Assembly (NCBI RefSeq): GCF_020382885.2
Contig: NC_058515.1
Span: forward strand, 11,205,223 to 11,269,222
Reading direction: 5' to 3'
Length of the DNA: 64,000 nucleotides
DNA from: Scatophagus argus
Taxonomy: Eukaryota; Chordata; Actinopteri; Scatophagidae
The notes under the pieces are model-generated. The model made no database searches and was not told where the DNA came from. It saw nothing but the letters and a program-made list of their open reading frames with translations. The position numbers were made by a program, and so were the translations under genes. Below are positions 33,841-46,130 of the stretch, piece after piece (within the stretch, counting starts at the first letter, position 1; each line of letters starts with the position of its first letter).

Positions 33841-36480
33841 TCTGCACAATTCTGTGTTGGCCACCAGGTGGGGCTAAAGATACACTGAGAGGCTGTTATT
33901 ATTTTGGGCCTTTATTTTCAATGGATGATTTGATTTTAGTGACAGAAAAGAGAAAACGAAGCTCCGAAACGGACAGTAAGTCTTCAAATTATGATTTTTC
34001 GCTTTTTAAAAAGTTGTTAAAGCCCGCTTCCCCTCATTATCCATTCATTTTCAGCAGTAAAAACAGTCACAATCACCCGATGTTCTATCAAAGCTTCAGT
34101 GTAACTCAGTAATATCAGTTCTACTGAAGCAGAAAAATTAAACACAAACCACTATTGGATCAAAGAGGCTTGAGCGCTTTCCCCACTGGAAATAGATATC
34201 ATTTGACTGTTAATTCATTGATTGTTGATTCATTTGGATTGGCTGGATTACCAACCAGCCAAAGCAGGCAACTGCAGCAGGGCTCACAACCCTCAGGCAA
34301 CACATTCGGCACTCACTTCTGACCTGTTCGCCGACTTCAATCCAGTGATGTCTCTCAGGTCATGATGTGGTGGTTTCCTGACTATACTTAACAGGAAAGT
34401 CTGAAAGTCTTTTCTGGAAGAGAACACTGAAAGGATTTGTTTTGTTTTGGAGTTTTTTTTTTTTTTCAGGCTTATAAATACTGTCCTTGCACGTTTGTTA
34501 ATGTCTTCTGGAAGGTGAATGATTTCTTTTTTAGTTTTCTTTCTCTTTGTTGCCTTCATTTAATTTGTTTCTAGATTGTTTTTATTTAACTGTACCTGCA
34601 ATATGGGAGTATTTACTGTGACCTGACTTGCTGTATTCATGTGAATGTAAAACCTGTATTTACCTGTATTTAATGTCACAGAAACTTTGCGCAGTGGTGA
34701 TGTCATCAGTTTATGAGGCCGAAAAGACTGACTCTTTTTACAGGTGTTGTGAACGGCTCACCATAAGAATGCGTTGTCTTTCTCAGGCCATTGAGGATTT
34801 TTAGAGGTCTGATGCACTATACCAAGTACCGCAAGAAAACACCAACATTTGAGAAAATCCTTTGAAATTTAAAGAAGTGCAATACCAAGACACTGGATAA
34901 TATATTAGAAATTTGTTTTTGTTAAATATTGTGTTTGCCCATTCAGGAAGTAATTACATTCACATTCAGGTGGGGACATTAAGGGAGAGGGCTTGGTGTT
35001 TCTCTCGGGAAGCAGAGTGTTTCGCTGGAACAGAAATGCAGGCAGAGCGCGGCCGCAGCTCTTCAAAGAACTGTCTTTGTATGAACTGCTCTGCTACTAA
35101 GCCCAGAAGAATTTCTCTGTTAGCTTTTCAGGCAAGTTCCCACTCGCAGCCTGTGAGGTAAACGCTGGAGCCTGCAGAGGCTGCTACGGGGACTGCAAGG
35201 TGAACCGCGGGGGCTATGAAAGGCTCCACATGGAGGGGACTCCAGGGCACACAGAAACAAGTCTATCCAAACACAGTTGTACTCGGGGGCTTGCTGTGTC
35301 GGTTAACTGCCACCATCAACCGGAATCGGAACAGACTAACACCAGCCAGGCCTGAAACAGTAGCTAGCGGGATGTTTACCTTGTATCCTCCTTGGAGAAC
35401 CCAGACACGCTGAAAAAATTCGTCAGCCGCATCACTGCGCCGTCTCCCTCCGCACATTCCACAGGCTGGTGGTACAATAAAGTAGAGCGGTTGCCTAAAC
35501 GACGCGGCTTTATATGATTTGACTGTAATGTTTAAAACAGCGATACAGAAATATTCTTCTTTTTTGTGCAGTTTGTACCCTTATGTTTACAGACAGAGTT
35601 ACAGTTAATGAAACCACAAACTGCAACGCCACCAAGACCACTCATTTGGACCGCTCCAATTACATTTTAGATTAATAAATATGATCCTACCAAATCTTTT
35701 CTTGTGCAAATTTTAACAAACTTCCTGCCAGAAAAGATCCACTTTTTGGGGAAAAAAAAGGTGAACTCCCCACACTGCTTTCCTCACCACCACAAAGCAA
35801 GTACATTTTGTCTGTTTATTTTGACACTTTAAATGTCCTCATTAACAAAGACCTAACAGCATGTTGGCTGTAGACATCTCTTAAATAAACAGGCCCTACA
35901 CGCGGATTCAAGCTAATGACACAAAATGTGACTGATAAATAGATGCAGTAAGAACATAAACAGGAAATGTGTTTTCTTTTGTCTGCTGTATAAATAAGCC
36001 TAAACTTGTCTTTACTTTTATTAATATGTGTCTTTTCGATAGTCGAATGTATCTGCTTTACAGGCTACTTCTGCTTTTTAATCCAACGATCCTCTTTTTC
36101 CAATTTACAGACTATTTACAGCAGAGTATTTTTAAACTGTGGTAGGTCTATTGATACTCTTACTTGAGTAGAAAATCTATCACAGTACTGACAGCAGCTC
36201 GGCAGAAGTTACGGCCTTGCGTGGGCTGATGTCTCCATTTAAACTAGCAGAAACTCTGTGGAAACATTTTTATTTTGGTTAGACACTTGTTAGCTCAAGG
36301 TCGTGTGGCTAAAAGCTTCTGTAGAAATCTAGTGAGTGGACAGTGAGTTATTGTTTTACAACACGAAAAGCCGAGTAAAATGGATATTAATACCTAATTT
36401 TAGTTTAAAAGCCCTATTTCTAGAAGGTAAACCTGACGGTACTATCTGAGGGGATTTTGCGTATGAATGACGAAATAGTC
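33841..36480. other. Intergenic between mrpl52 and ajuba
   Basis: No exon is supported. The first bases are the mrpl52 promoter side (GCCGCCATGTTG at the start codon). A remnant of the ACTTAAGTA repeat family lies at 36050-36180 (CAGAGTATTTTTAAACTGTGG, ACTCTTACTTGAGTAGAAAATC). Confidence 0.5.
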
Positions 36481-38043
36481 ATGGCTGGTGGAAAGGTGTT
36501 CCGGCCTGGTGGGGGAAACGAGCCGCCGCTGACTGATAAAGGAATAGTGCCGCGTCAAGCCGAGCAGACAGACAGAACGCGGAGTAACGGTCGTTCAGTA
36601 GTTGTACCTTCAAAATAAAAGACAATGTAGCGCCTCTTCCGAAAATGAAGCGCATAAAAAACCAATTGGAGCTCAATTTACGACAAAAACGTGTCTAAAT
36701 GTTAAGCGGGGGTGTGTCTTCTCTGTGAGTCAAAACCAAAGCTGTGTCAAGGATGGCTTTAGTTCCTTTTCTTTTTGTTTAAATGTAACTCTTGCTAAGA
36801 AGGAGTTAATTTCGAAAAGCGTAACCGGAACTAGCTCTCCTCGCCGCAGCTAGGTCGACGCTGTCGTGAAAAAAGAGGGGGGAGGTAAGTAATTATTTAG
36901 GGGGAAGAAAGAAAGAAACAAAGTTGTCGACCGTGCAAAGCACACGGGGAAGGGTTCTATTGATCTTGAGTGACTCGTTAAGCCCAACGCCGGTCTGTTG
37001 GGATGTGACTGTAACGGATCACCAGCTTCTCTCATTTCCTCTTCACTATCCAAAGTTCTCCGCTACTGTTTCTCCCGGACGGGATTTTTCTTTGAAAACG
37101 GGGATGATAAAAGCAGTCGAGCACAGGCGGATGGACGGACAGACTGAGGGGACTAGCGAGTGCGGTATGTGTGTTTTCCGTTGCCCGAGTTAAAGTTAGT
37201 AGCGTTATTATTTTTTTATTTTTTTTGGTTTGTTTTCCGACCTCGTTTCGTCCTGAGATGAATGGCAGAAGTCGGGTGAGTCAACTATCTGTGCACAAAC
37301 GGATTTATTTTCCTGTCTACACTGGACCCACATGAAGTGGTGGCGATTGCCTGCATCCCGTTGAACCTCTCCGCTTTGTGTGTTTTTTTTTTTGTTGTTG
37401 TTGTTGTTTTAAAAAGAAAATTCAAACGGAGAGACACCCCCACACCGCACTGGATAAGCAAGACATCAAACCAGCTTTACCGAAGTGTGTTTCAGACAGT
37501 TTAACCCACAGAGGAGATGCAGATGCGGGGCCGCATGAGGGTCCACAAAGGAGGCCCTCCACGACCATAGGTCACGCCGGAGTGTCCTGGATGTACGTTT
37601 CTCCTGTTTGCTGGCTGGATTGACTTGAACTAACTGTCTAATAATCCAATGGATTCTGCTTCACCACAGCCTACCTGCGCCTGTGGATTTTCCACATGAG
37701 GACAAGCCAGATGACTCAGAGGACTTAAGTCATGTAACCACCCTGAAATGTCTTAAAAGTCTTATTTATCTGTTTTGTATTTATTGTGTGTATGTATATA
37801 AGGGGTTCTTTTTGAAATTTAGCTTTTGCGCTAGTTTCAAGGCCAGTTTTTAATTTCTTTCTAAGTATTTGAAAGCGTGCCCTTTCATCTGTCGTAGTGA
37901 AAACTGCAGATTTACTTGAACATCTTTGTTCTGCTGTATATCTACCCACACTGTATTTGAGCACATTAATCTATAACTTAAGTGAGGGGAGGCTGTAGGA
38001 CTTGATTTTGCCCAGACAGGTAAAAACACGAGAAGGCCTCATC
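36481..38043 (+). promoter_or_regulatory. ajuba: ajuba promoter region and 5' UTR exon candidates
   Basis: The coding exon is preceded by an acceptor (TTTTGCCCAG, ending 38014), so at least one upstream non-coding exon exists. Good donor candidates are GGAG|GTAAGT at 36885 and CGG|GTGAGT near 37275. The stretch 36500-37260 is richer in CpG than its surroundings. The start site cannot be fixed from sequence. Confidence 0.45.
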
Positions 38044-40285
38044 ATGGACCGGCCGATAAGCAAGCTATTGGAGAAGTTAAAGCTGACTGACTCAGGCAGT
38101 GTGAAATTCAACAGTTCAAAGAAAAAACATGACTCTGCCAACAACTCTAATAACAGCAACGCCAACACTGGCATCTCCGGAGGCAGCGGTGGGGGCAGCG
38201 GTCTGCCACCAGCTCCCAGCTCTGCAGCTGCCTCGCCCTCAAGACCCGGCCAGTTCTCGCTTGCCTCTGCAACCACAAGTGATGCATGTGTTCCAGCGAG
38301 TGGAAGAGGAGGAGGAGGGATAGGAATGCCTCCCTCTCAGCTTCTCACCCCGCCGCCATCTTCCTCCACAGTGGGTGCCATACCTACAGATGGCGAGCAG
38401 CCACTTCATCTTTCCACCGTGGCACCACTGAGACGCCGCTCCCCCCAGCAGAGAGCTTCCTGTTACCTGGGCGAAGGAGTGGATTCCCACCTGAGGCGTG
38501 AGTCTGGCCTGGGCCCCGAGTGCGACCCTATGGGAGCGTTTGGCTCAAAGGCGTCCCTCAATCAACGGCGCTACTCCCTCGAGCTTCAGCAGCTGGTCAG
38601 ACGGCAGCAGCTCCTCTCTCAGCCTCCACCTCTCTCTGTCCCCCCACCATACCCTGCCACTGCGGGCTATGGGTCCGCTCCCAGAGGTGGTGGAGGCGGC
38701 TTGGCAGAGCCTGGCTACCTCTCCGAGCCTGAGAGGCACAAACGCCTTTCTCTTCAGGAGGCTCTGTTTTACAAACGCCTAAGCACGGGCAGTGAACTGT
38801 GGGAGACCCCCAGGCCTGCATCCCTCTCTCATCCACCACATCGCACTTCTGATATGACAGGAGGAGGTGTAGGAGGAGGCTTCTTTTATCCCCCTGGACC
38901 AACCCTGAGCCCATGCTCATCATTCAGCCTCCAGGAGTCAGTGCTGGTCAGCCCCAGGTCCAGCTTTGCCTCCAGCACTGCCAGCGGTGGTGGAGGAGGA
39001 AGCCCCATGGGGAGCCGCTGCAGCAGCAACCGGACCAGTGGTATCAGCCTGGGCTACGACTCTCGCTACTCAGCCTCTGGAGGCCTCCCTCCACAGCAGC
39101 AATCGCCCTCCATACAGACTGGGGGTTCTGCGGCTGGTTATGGGGCTCCAGGCAGGGCCGGGGTGACCCCTGTGGAGGCCTGGATTCAGTACCTGGATGG
39201 AGAGATGCGCCCGGGAGTCCATGATAGCCGTCACTCCTACCCACCTGCCGTGGGGAGTCCAGGAGCAGCATGCTACCAGGCTGGCTCAGAGTGGTGGGAA
39301 GAGCAGCAAGCAGGAGTGAGAGGCAAAGAGGGTGGTTTGATGGGAGAGAGGGCCCGATACTCAGATCTGCCTGGCACCCGGTACCAGGAAGAGCTCACCC
39401 GACTTCTGCTCAGAGATGCGGTGCTGCAAGGTGAGGGGCTCCTGGAAGGCCTGATGCTGAAGGATTCTCTGGCCCAGATGGCTCTTTCCAAACCGAACAC
39501 TTCACCACTGGGGTCTTGCTCAGCCGGAGGGCCAGTCAAAGCTCAGGAGGACCAAGCAGCTGGAGCTGGCAGAGAGGCCACAGAGAACCGGCAGGAGTTT
39601 TTTGGTGAGATCCTTTTTTTTTCTTTTTTTTTTTTTTAATATAAGTTTTTAAGCTCCATGTTGGAAACAAGAAAGTGAGGGGAAATGTTGCCAGGACACA
39701 TAACACAAATTGTAAAATCACATTCCCAATTTGAGCCAGCGCCGTCGCTGTTCATGCACGGCATCCCATGCGTTCATAATAGAGCACCGGGTCGCACCTC
39801 ATCCGCCCTTTGTGTGTTATTACTGTCCTCCTCGCTGCCTGGTGTCAGATCACAGGTTTCTCTCTAAATGAAAGGGTTGTATGGATGGATGGACGGATAG
39901 ATTAATAGTTGAAGGAGTGCATGGATGGATGGTGAATTGGGACCTGTAGAGACATGTAGGGTTGCAGGAAAGAAAAGCACCATGTCTTCAAGAAACTGAT
40001 CCAGACAAGTAGATCTGTTTGGCTGAAGAGAGGAAAGGGAAAGAACGCTCAGGACAGATGTGTATATACTCATTCAGACCCACACTTTGTAGCCAAAACA
40101 TCAGGCAGCTGATGTTTGGGGACTTTTGCCAGTTTCCTGCAGTGTGGGGCACATAGAAAGGCTAATGGAACGTGTCTACATGGACATTAAACTGCAAAAA
40201 TTTTTGCTGTGACACTTAGACACAAATTACATGGTTCCGTATAAACACACCATTACTGTGAGTCACAGAAGATTAAGGCTCAGGG

Positions 40286-40334
<49 letters not shown>

Positions 40335-43300
40335 TTGTAGCAGGGTAGGAGTGTGTTACGGTGGCTGGCTTAATATCTGTGTGTGTATTGTTTCTCTGTG
40401 GCAGGGTGTGTTTCCCCCGAGTGACTTCAGGCCACAGTAATGCCGTGTGTGTGTGAGTCATGAGTGTGTGTGTGTGTGTGTGTGTAATGCAGCCTTGGCG
40501 TGTGCAGGGGCGGTGTGCTGTAGCCTGTTTTCCTGCTCAGGTATGTGTGCCCAGAGGGGACACACAATACTGTACTCTTCTCAGCCATTAGAACGAAATC
40601 AGAAGCTCCGAGCCGTGAAGACAGACGCCCTAAGCTCAGCCGACACGCACACACACACACACACACACACACCTGTGTTTACATCTGAGCAAGATAAAAT
40701 GCTCATAGTTTAAAAAGAAAGTAAAAATGAAAACAAAGAAACTACAAAAGCAGTTTCAGAGTTTGTCCATTTAAAAAAAAGAAAGTTTTTTTCTTGACTA
40801 GATTGTCCCACACGTTCAAAAAATAATGTGTTTTATTAGTTAAATTAATGTTAAGTCTCTGAATGCCATCCCAGTCATTTAAACCAGCTCTTTCCCAACC
40901 TTTTCTGCATGTAGCTGCTTCAGGCATTAACTTTAAAGCCTCGAGTTTGTGTGTTGGCCCTTGTTTTTTTTGGGTTTCTGGCTTTGGCGGAGACTTTGTG
41001 CCTGTTCCTAAATTTCGAAGGGACTGTCCAAGAGTGTAGGAATTCTAGATTTGTGTGGCACTCCCTCAGCCACATTAGAAAGGGGAAAAAAAGACAGACC
41101 CTTAAATAGATCACAGAAAGGCTGTAGTCCGGACCACCACACCACTTTTCCACTTAACATTTAGTGCCCCGACCAGTGCTGAACGTAGTACTTAGACTAA
41201 ACTGCATTCTGTTAGATGAGGAACATGCAGGGAAGTTGGTCAGTCATAGAAGTCGACTGTAGAAGTTTGTACCCTACAGAGTTTGATTTAGATATGCTCT
41301 TTTACTTTCCCAGTTCTTCAACCTGACACCACACTGAAAAAATGAGAACAGGGATATCTGCCATTAGATAATGATTTGAAGTAAGCTGCAAAAGTGGTCA
41401 TTTTTTGCAATTTACTATTTTTGTCATTTCCTGAGGTTTGGACCGCTAACAGCAGGAGAAAAGTGCATTTTTTAAAAATCTCCAAATTGCCCAAATTATG
41501 GGGTTTAAAGTCAATGCAAAGTCTTAAGTGGGGAGAGAAAAAAAATCCACAAGAAAGAGTTATCTATTTTCTAGAGCGACTGCCAAAAAGTCAGATCCGG
41601 TGGAGTTTCCCTTTAATGACAGAGCTTCAGCAGACACTTGAGTGGATGAGCAAACAGACTGGCATGGGTAACCGGGTTTTAACTGTGCGAAAATCCCCTC
41701 GCTGGTGTGAACGAGAGGATTTACAAGTGTTGACACTTTGTGTGGAGTTGGATTTCAGACACATTTTTTTGGAATACGTCGTAAACGAAGTGTTAAGAGC
41801 TGCTTGAGCGATTTACTCTCCACTAAATGCATGTTTGTATCCCCCCCCCCCACACACACACACACTGTGCTGGCAGGAACCTGTGTGAAGTGTGGGAAAG
41901 GTGTATACGGGGCGGATAATGCCTGCCAGGCTCTGGATAGCCTCTATCACACCCGCTGCTTTACCTGTGTGTCCTGTGGTGAGTACCCCACCGCCACCCT
42001 CATTTGAGTTTAGCATCGAAACACCCATGTTTAAACATCTACTATAAAAATGTCCCGGGTTTTATCCTGCTAAGTGTCTGCCGTCTCTCCCTCTGCAGGA
42101 CGCACCCTGAGAAACAAGGACTTCTACAATGTCAGTGGTTCTGTGTACTGTAAAGAGGATTATATGGTAAGAGTTGAGGTCAAGGCGTGTTTTGTCATCC
42201 GTCTCTCTCACTCAGACATGTTCAGTCAGACGATTGGTTTTCGGCTAATGGTAATCTCTTTGTTGTAATTACAGTTTTCGGGATTCCAGGCTGCTGCTGA
42301 GAAGTGTAGTGTGTGTGGCCACCTTATTCTCGAACAGGTGAGGTGTGTGTGTGTGTGTGTGTGAACACACCACATGAAGAAATTCCTCTAAACTCTTGGA
42401 CTTATGTTAGATTTGAACTGAATATACTCTTTACTCTTAACCTGGTCCAATGTAATTTTTAGTCTCTCGCATCCTGTTTTTCCCAGAATGCCTTTTGAGA
42501 ACCTCCTGAGGATAAAGAAATTCAGTGACGTCCTTTTGTTGGCTCCTTTTCGAGTTCCCATGGCAGATTTTAGTGGAATGTTTGCCTTGGGGCTTTTGAT
42601 AAATAAAGAAATAAGGCTCTGTAGTGATTAGCTTAAAACGTTTTTACCATATTTGAACCCCATAATACCCATAATATAAATAGAAAGCTCTCAGTGAGCC
42701 TGCGATCCACTTGCGTAATTTTCTGCGTGATTTGAATGGTTTAACCACATTCAATTTAATTTTTGATTTGTAGCTAAATTTTGAATATTTCTACTCTGGT
42801 CTCTGCTGGCTTACTAGCTAACAGTAAAGAATGTTGGTACAACAGTGTAGTAATGAGTCATCATGCAGACGTCTCATTAAAAATACAGATAGATCAGTTC
42901 ATACCCTGCTCAGGGAGGTAATTTCTAGTTGATCTGCTTCAGGCCACAGATATGACGCACTCATATGATTATAAATCAAACTCTTGCAAAAGAGGCATTC
43001 AAGGTATACACGAGAGGCGAAATTATTAGTTACACAAGCTGGAGGGCTCAACAGTGCCAAATGGAAATGGGAATTTCAGAAGATCAGATTAGATTGCTTG
43101 TCTAATGATTAGAAAATGACAAATAAATTAAGTTAATTATATGATTTGTTGATAATGGTGGCAAACTTAAAACGGTAAGAAACATTCAGACAATAAAAAC
43201 TCTGTAGGTAAAAGGTGAATAAATTCCAAAAAAGAAAATATGATCATGAATTTCAATACGGTAGCAATTAAAACAGACATGCGAACACACGATCTGTGGA

Positions 43301-44260
43301 AGTGCCTGGGAAAACACACCACTGAAAAAAGAAAACGAGGCCAGAAGTGTTTTTAAAATGACTGAAATAATGAGCAGTCTGTTCTCTCAGATCCTGCAGG
43401 CTCTTGGGAACTCGTACCACCCCGGCTGTTTCCGCTGTGTGGTGTGCTCCAAGGCTCTGGATGGGGTGCCGTTCACCGTGGACCATCACAGCAACATCTA
43501 CTGCGTGGCAGACTACAACAAGTGAGACTTACGATGTGTTCAAATACTTCGTATGACTTGTGGGCATCCTGGTGCAGTAGATGGATGTCCTTTACTCGTC
43601 TCATAGCCTCCAGAGACAACTGTGTGAGTGCTCCTGCTTTTATACTACATAAACTTTCTCCTGTTGTCCTGCAGGACTTTTGCCCCGAAGTGCGCTGCCT
43701 GTTTACAACCCATCTTGCCTACTGAGGTGAGTTCAGCAGTATTTTTGTTCTTTCCCTCTGATGCACATGCTGGAAAAACGTGTGCTGTTTTCAGCTAACT
43801 TTCCCAGCCAGCACTGTGAAGAAGTTTCAGAAGTACCCCTCACGTCTCCATTTGTTTTACCTCTCAGGGCAGTGAAGAGATCCTCAGGGTCGTGTCTATG
43901 AACAAGGACTATCACTTTGAGTGCTACCACTGTGAGGTGAGTGTCCCCCCCCCCCCCCCCCCAAACTAACATCTGTCAGTCTACCAATCAGTCAGACTTT
44001 ATGTTGTCCCTGTTTCTCAAAACATAAAAGAAAATCAGAGCTGTAACGTGTTGTGTTCAGACTTTATGATGTGCCCTGACCTCACTTCCTGTATGTCCAC
44101 TCCTGTCCCCCCACCCCCCTCCTTTCAGGAGTGTGGTAAGCAGCTCTCCGATAAGCCTGGCTCGCAGTGCTTCCCTCTGGACTCCCATCTTCTCTGCCAC
44201 TCCTGTCACATGAGCAGAGTGTGCGCCACACACAACATTCCCCCTCACAACACACACTGA
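38044..44260 (+). CDS. ajuba: LIM domain protein Ajuba
   Basis: Scaffold of the Zyxin/Ajuba family that shuttles between cell junctions and nucleus, binds LATS kinases in Hippo signalling and serves as a SNAG co-repressor. Eight coding exons join in frame to 725 aa: 38044-39604, 41877-41978, 42099-42166, 42275-42337, 43391-43521, 43675-43726, 43868-43936, 44129-44260. The ATG at 38044 (A at -3, G at +4) gives [12 protein letters not shown], the expected amphipathic start. The 520-residue pre-LIM region is Gly/Ser/Pro-rich and holds the family blocks [42 protein letters not shown] and [10 protein letters not shown]. Three LIM zinc domains follow from Cys523. [23 protein letters not shown] and [11 protein letters not shown] favour AJUBA over LIMD1 or WTIP. 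It is longer than human AJUBA (538 aa), mostly in the pre-LIM part. Identification is firm. Confidence 0.95.
40285..40334. repeat. (GT)n(GA)n compound microsatellite
   Basis: In ajuba intron 1. Further GT and CA runs follow at 40465-40485 and 40646-40672. Confidence 0.9.
41841..41866. repeat. Poly(C) plus (CA)n tract before ajuba LIM exon
   Basis: Eleven C residues then CA repeats, ending about 10 bp before the acceptor of the first LIM exon. It serves as part of the polypyrimidine region. Confidence 0.85.
43945..43962. repeat. 18-base poly(C) run next to an ajuba splice donor
   Basis: Eighteen consecutive C residues begin 8 bp after the exon end at 43936 (GAG|GTGAGTGT). The complementary strand is an unbroken G tract. 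The length could partly reflect sequencing slippage. Confidence 0.85.
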
Positions 44261-44701
44261 TCAGCGCCCGTGCAGCTGCCGATGTTAGAAGAAACCCGGT
44301 CTTATAACGCTGTCATTCTCTCGTGCTTTTGCTACGTCTTTTTTTTTCCCAGTAAGATCAAACTGCTGATGTTAAGGCATTTCCACTGATATTATCCACT
44401 TTCATTTGTTTCTTTGACTTGGATCAGTCCCCCTTTTTGTCACATGTACTGCCTGCTGTACTTCTTGTACTATAACTGTATAGTTATAAGGGAACGGGAA
44501 CAAAACTACTGCTTTTTTTTTTTTTTTTTGTAACCCCAGTGTGGCTACTGTTTGCTGTAGAAGAACAAGGGATTTTGCTAAATTGTTTTGTACATATTGC
44601 TAGCAAACATTTTGCACTTAAATTTGACTTTACTGTAAGAGATTTGTTACATGAATCTGTACAATTTGGGGCAAAACATTACTGTAATTTCTTTATGTTG
44701 T

Positions 44702-44707
44702 AATAAA
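44702..44707 (+). terminator. ajuba: ajuba polyadenylation signal
   Basis: AATAAA about 440 bp after the ajuba stop, followed by a T/GT-rich stretch (TTTTCATTTGTGTTC) as expected downstream of a cleavage site. Confidence 0.75.
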
Positions 44708-44904
44708 TATTTTCATTTGTGTTCAGTTCTGGTTGCAGTTGTAAATGAGTTCAGTGTAACAAACTTAAATCTTTACCCTGGCACTAAACTTCAATGATTC
44801 AAAGCTTTCTTTATACAGATGGGGGCACAAACGTGAATCAGCTCAGTGGTTCTTGTTCAAGTCATGATGCTTCTTTGAGAAATGACTCAGCAAAAAGCAG
44901 ACAA

Positions 44905-46130
44905 GCTGGTAACAAATTTAAATTTATTCATTTGTGTGGTTCTCAATACATTCAGCACTTGCAGGACGAGGGAAAAAAAAAAACTGCTTCAAACTAAAAA
45001 CATAAAATTAAAGATGTTAAAATTTGAACTATTTCTCTATTAGAAGGTAAACTTATTTGTACCTCCTCTTAAATATTTATGATTGAAGGGTCAGAGGAGG
45101 GTAAATTACCAAGTGGACACCTTAGTGCAAGAAAGATCAGCTTCCTGTAAATCTTGCAGCACAAACTTCATAAATTTCATATCCTCGTCTCAAACAAACA
45201 GAAAAAAAAACGGTACAGATGAACTCAGGCATGTGCATGTCACAACACGCAAAAATGACATCTTCTATCACACGCTTTTCTAGGCTACAGTGTCGAGACT
45301 TCGGTACCAGTTGTATCTTTGTGGGTGGGGATGAAGGTTATAACTCACACAAACAACACCCGTTGTAGCACACAACAACCCTCCAAGGCCGAAACATGAT
45401 TCATAAAAACTTCAACAAAACAGAACAACTTTCCTTTGACGAAGACAGCTTTGTAAATTTAGTCTTGTATGTATATGCATATATATATGTTAAAAAAAAA
45501 TGTCGGTGCTGAAGAGCAGAACACTAAAACTGATCCTAGGAAATATTTGAAGGTCAGGGATCTATTTTGGACTGGTTTTATTACAGGGCTCTGAAGAGGA
45601 AGGAACTGTGCACCCACAGGACTAAAATAAAGAGGCAGGCTCTCAAACCTCAGTGGGACAAAACGCTGAGGCAAGCCAAATAAAAAAGAAAAAAAAAAAA
45701 ACCCACCACCACCACCACCACCCTTCTCTGCTTCTTTTCTTCAACAGAGGACAATTAACAGCACTACACGAGGAAGGGAAAAGACTGACTTTGTGCCTCT
45801 GGAAGACAGAGAAAGGAGAGGGGGAGCTTAGGGCTTGATGAACCATTGTTTCACTATTAATAAAACATGTAATCAACAATTTCTGTGTGAACTGATGTAG
45901 ACGATGCGGGCAAAGAGTGTGGAAGACGACGCCGGCGCCAAAGTGGACGAATCAAAGCACAGTGGGGCAGGTAGCGAGGAGCAGACACAAGTCCTGAAAT
46001 TCAGGCAAACAAATGCCTCTCCAGAAGTGGAAACACGCCCCCTCCCCGCCCCAAGACTTCCTGTCTGCAGTGTCCTCCGCTAAGCCGCATCCCTTCTCTC
46101 TCTTCAGCTTTCCCTGCAGCCACTCTGCCC
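44905..46130 (-). other. acin1: acin1 3' UTR with candidate poly(A) signals
   Basis: Non-coding sequence after the acin1 stop (TAA at 46131-46133). On the minus strand AATAAA occurs at 45577-45582 and again at 44923-44928. The distal one gives a UTR of about 1.2 kb ending roughly 200 bp from the ajuba signal. An ACC/poly(A) run lies at 45687-45722. Confidence 0.55.

Noticed and set aside
33921..34112. 63-codon open frame after the mrpl52 promoter
   Set aside because: No family resemblance, AT-rich, no supporting splice sites.
38129..39271. Alternative-frame open frames within the large ajuba exon
   Set aside because: GC-rich, Gly/Ser/Pro-coding exon leaves other frames open; the ajuba frame has the family motifs and joins the LIM exons in phase.
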